Below, in pieces: positions 30,085-31,302 of a stretch of DNA of 31,302 nucleotides. Made by a program: the position numbers and the translations under genes. Source of the stretch: a virus; IMG/VR virus record IMGVR_UViG_3300045950_000038, positions 1 to 31,302 of that record. The stretch is one strand, 5' to 3'. The notes beneath the pieces are model-generated. The model worked only from the letters and a program-made list of their open reading frames with translations, ran no database searches and was not told where the DNA came from. Position 1 is the stretch's first letter. The number at the start of each line of letters is the position of its first letter.

Positions 30085-30344
30085 GGCGTCACCATCACGG
30101 CAAGGCCGACGACCAGGCAAAGCCCGCCGGCCGTCGCGACCACGCCCCAGCGGAATCCGGCCTGCCAGTCGGCGCGGGCCAGCGCGCGGCACCAGCCCCG
30201 GTCGGCCCCGCGGTCAAATTCCCTTGACCGGACCGCCGGCCGCAGGCTCGGCAGGGCCTCGGCCTTGCGCCGGGTGGTGAAAACCGGCGGCGCGGCGGGT
30301 TCGTCCGGCAGGTCGGGCGGAAGGCGGGTCGGGGTTACGGCCAT
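30081..30344 (-). CDS. 87-aa C-terminally anchored membrane protein
   Basis: An 87-aa protein with a proline-rich start (MAVTPTRLPPDLPDEPAAPP), a basic middle (TTRRKAEALPSLRPAVRSRE) and one membrane helix at the C-terminus (WGVVATAGGLCLVVGLAVMV). It starts 1 nt after the stop of the HTH gene and overlaps the next small membrane protein as ATGA. The two may form a complex. Function is not recognised. Confidence 0.62.
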   Translation of the reverse strand: MAVTPTRLPPDLPDEPAAPPVFTTRRKAEALPSLRPAVRSREFDRGADRGWCRALARADWQAGFRWGVVATAGGLCLVVGLAVMVTP

Positions 30345-30345
30345 G

Positions 30346-30726
30346 TCACACCCCCGTCAGAAGCTGCGCCGCCGCCGCGGGATGCAGCGTGAAGGCGTGG
30401 CCGATCTTGTCCCCCGTCGGCACCCGCTCGGCGTTGAACCAGTTGCAGGCCGTCTGGAACGTCACGTCGTATTCCCGCACCACGGCGGTCCGCGTCCGCG
30501 AGGTCTGCCGCAGGAACCGCGCCCAGGCCTGCATGAAGCGGTCCCGGTCCGGCGGCGAGGCGAAGGTCACGCTGCGCGGGCTCAGCCGCCCGACGCGGTG
30601 CCGCGCGGCGCCCGGCCACCGCCCCCGGCCTTCGAAGGCATTTGCCGGGGACATTTGAACCGCCGCCGTGCGAGGCACGGGACCGGAGTTCGACACGACG
30701 AGACGGGGCGACGATGGACGGGACAT
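30346..30726 (-). CDS. Putative HTH regulator (second gene of the early operon)
   Basis: A 126-aa protein. The first about 55 residues are low complexity, rich in Ser/Pro/Arg. The C-terminal half holds a helical domain (DRFMQAWARFLRQTSRTRTAV) and a helix-turn-helix-like segment, VREYDVTFQTACNWFNAERV. It follows Cro directly (TGATG overlap), the place of lambda cII, so an early regulator is plausible. The start at 30726 is set by coupling; a shorter form from the ATG at 30654 lacks a ribosome site. Confidence 0.6.
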   Translation of the reverse strand: MSRPSSPRLVVSNSGPVPRTAAVQMSPANAFEGRGRWPGAARHRVGRLSPRSVTFASPPDRDRFMQAWARFLRQTSRTRTAVVREYDVTFQTACNWFNAERVPTGDKIGHAFTLHPAAAAQLLTGV

Positions 30727-30968
30727 CAGGCAGCATCCTCATCAGGGGTAGGGGCAACGAAGAAATGCTCGGGCCGAAGGTCCTTTCCCTCGGCCCGGGC
30801 AGCATCAAGCAGCGTCTGCTGGCAATCCGACGGAATCAGCCCGCCGGTTCCACCCTTTTCCTTGGGATACTCCCAGCGGCGAACGCGGACTTCGCTTCGT
30901 CCGGACATCCGTGCGGTCTCGGCATAGCCGCCGCAGATGGTGATGACTGTGTGCGCAGGTTCAAGCAT
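30726..30968 (-). CDS. Cro-like DNA-binding protein
   Basis: An 80-aa protein that begins MLEPAHTVITICGGYAETARM and shows GRSEVRVRRWEYPKEKGGTGGLIPSDC, then LLDAARAEGKDLRPEHFF. The helix-turn-helix (ETARMSGRSEVRVRRWEYP) and the ending IPSxxQQxLLDxAR are typical of short Cro/YdaS-like proteins next to phage repressors. It is the first gene of the leftward early operon and faces the CI-like gene across a 98-bp region. No Shine-Dalgarno is seen, and the likely -10 box ends only 7 nt before its ATG, so its mRNA may be leaderless. Confidence 0.8.
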   Translation of the reverse strand: MLEPAHTVITICGGYAETARMSGRSEVRVRRWEYPKEKGGTGGLIPSDCQQTLLDAARAEGKDLRPEHFFVAPTPDEDAA

Positions 30969-31066
30969 GATTGCGATACTTGCGCTAATCGCAACTTTCG
31001 GTCAAGCCCCAATCTTGCGATTTCCGCGCGTATCGTCGCGGCCGGCTTTGCGGCAGAAGATCGTCT
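30969..31066. promoter_or_regulatory. Immunity region: repressor/Cro operators and early promoter
   Basis: This 98-bp region lies between divergent regulators. The 7-mer TTGCGAT occurs at 30971-30977 and 31015-31021 and, inverted (ATCGCAA), at 30988-30994; a near copy TTGCGCT is at 30980-30986. The first pair forms a 24-bp inverted repeat. On the minus strand TTGACC (31005-31000) and AAGTAT (30981-30976), 18 nt apart, make a plausible early promoter overlapping these sites, so bound repressor would shut it. The rightward repressor promoter is not clear by eye. Confidence 0.65.
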
Positions 31067-31302
31067 ATGGATGTGATCGACGCAGACTGGATCCGGCGGC
31101 ACCTCACGCATCGCCATGGCGAACTGAAGGCGCTTGCCGATGCCGTGGGAATCGGAGCCGACAAGATCACCAAGATCCTGAACGGCACGCGCAGGGTGCA
31201 AGCGCATGAAGCGCCCCGCATTGCAGCATTTTTCCAGAAGGACCGCCCCGGTTTTGCCGAACCAGCCCAGACCTATCGCGCCGCGGTCACGCCGATCAAT
31301 CC
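31067..31302 (+). CDS. CI-like phage repressor, N-terminal part (cut by window end)
   Basis: The only phage gene on the plus strand, running off the right edge after 78 codons. It begins MDVIDADWIRRHLTHRHGEL and has a helix-turn-helix: LKALADAVGIGADKITKILNGTRRVQAHEAPRIAAFF. This is the DNA-binding domain of XRE/LexA-type repressors. A C-terminal S24 autocleavage domain is expected beyond the window, so SOS induction is likely but not shown. The start ATG at 31067 has only a weak AGAAG upstream; the ATG at 31071 hits a stop at once. It should keep the prophage silent by binding the TTGCGAT sites at 30971-31021. Confidence 0.85.
   Translation, partial: MDVIDADWIRRHLTHRHGELKALADAVGIGADKITKILNGTRRVQAHEAPRIAAFFQKDRPGFAEPAQTYRAAVTPIN

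Overview
The window is the left part of an integrated lambda-like siphophage genome (prophage) in a high-GC alphaproteobacterium, most likely a Rhodobacterales/Rhodobacteraceae-type host. The host call is an inference from the GC-rich codon use and from the families present (prohead protease/major capsid fusion, DUF6441, DUF1833, DUF6378, and conserved unknowns typical of prophages of that order). No sequence search was run, so family names rest on reading the translated sequences.

Chromosome junction (1-259). Positions 1 to about 112 hold most of a cobalamin riboswitch on the minus strand, which serves a host gene off the left edge. Positions 215-259 are the last 45 nt of a CAT-anticodon tRNA gene without its 5' half. 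This is the signature of an integrase attachment core: prophage DNA starts just to the right, and the intact tRNA and probably the integrase should lie at the other end, beyond the window.

Phage layout. All genes from 433 to 30968 are on the minus strand and so are read right to left. (a) Immunity, 30726-31302: a Cro-like gene faces a CI-like repressor on the plus strand that is cut by the window edge, with repeated operator half-sites between them. (b) Early operon, 30726 down to 23756: about a dozen small genes joined by ATGA/TGATG overlaps, a ParB-like protein, a CHC2/Toprim primase and a P4-type SF3 primase-helicase. (c) A 457-bp non-coding gap (23299-23755) containing a large imperfect palindrome built of 13 copies of a 9-mer, GGGGAGG(T/A)T. 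(d) A 213-aa unknown with its own operator-like palindrome upstream and a terminator downstream. (e) Late operon from 22424 down to 433: terminase small and large subunits, gpW, portal, protease-capsid fusion, DUF2190, head-tail joining and completion proteins, tail tube, frameshifted tail chaperone, tape measure, tail tip (DUF1833, NlpC/P60, J), two glycine-rich fibres and accessory proteins, then lysis (amidase, holin, overlapping spanins).

The most notable points are: a complete -1 frameshift signal (A AAA AAC, 9-nt spacer, 7-bp GC stem) that joins the tail chaperone ORF to an extension carrying a CxxC-x3-CxxC cluster; the nested palindromic 9-mer array next to the replication gene, a candidate origin; a strong internal ribosome binding site in the protease-capsid fusion that could allow capsid-only translation; and three GTTTAG repeats just upstream of the terminase small subunit that could be a cosB-like site.
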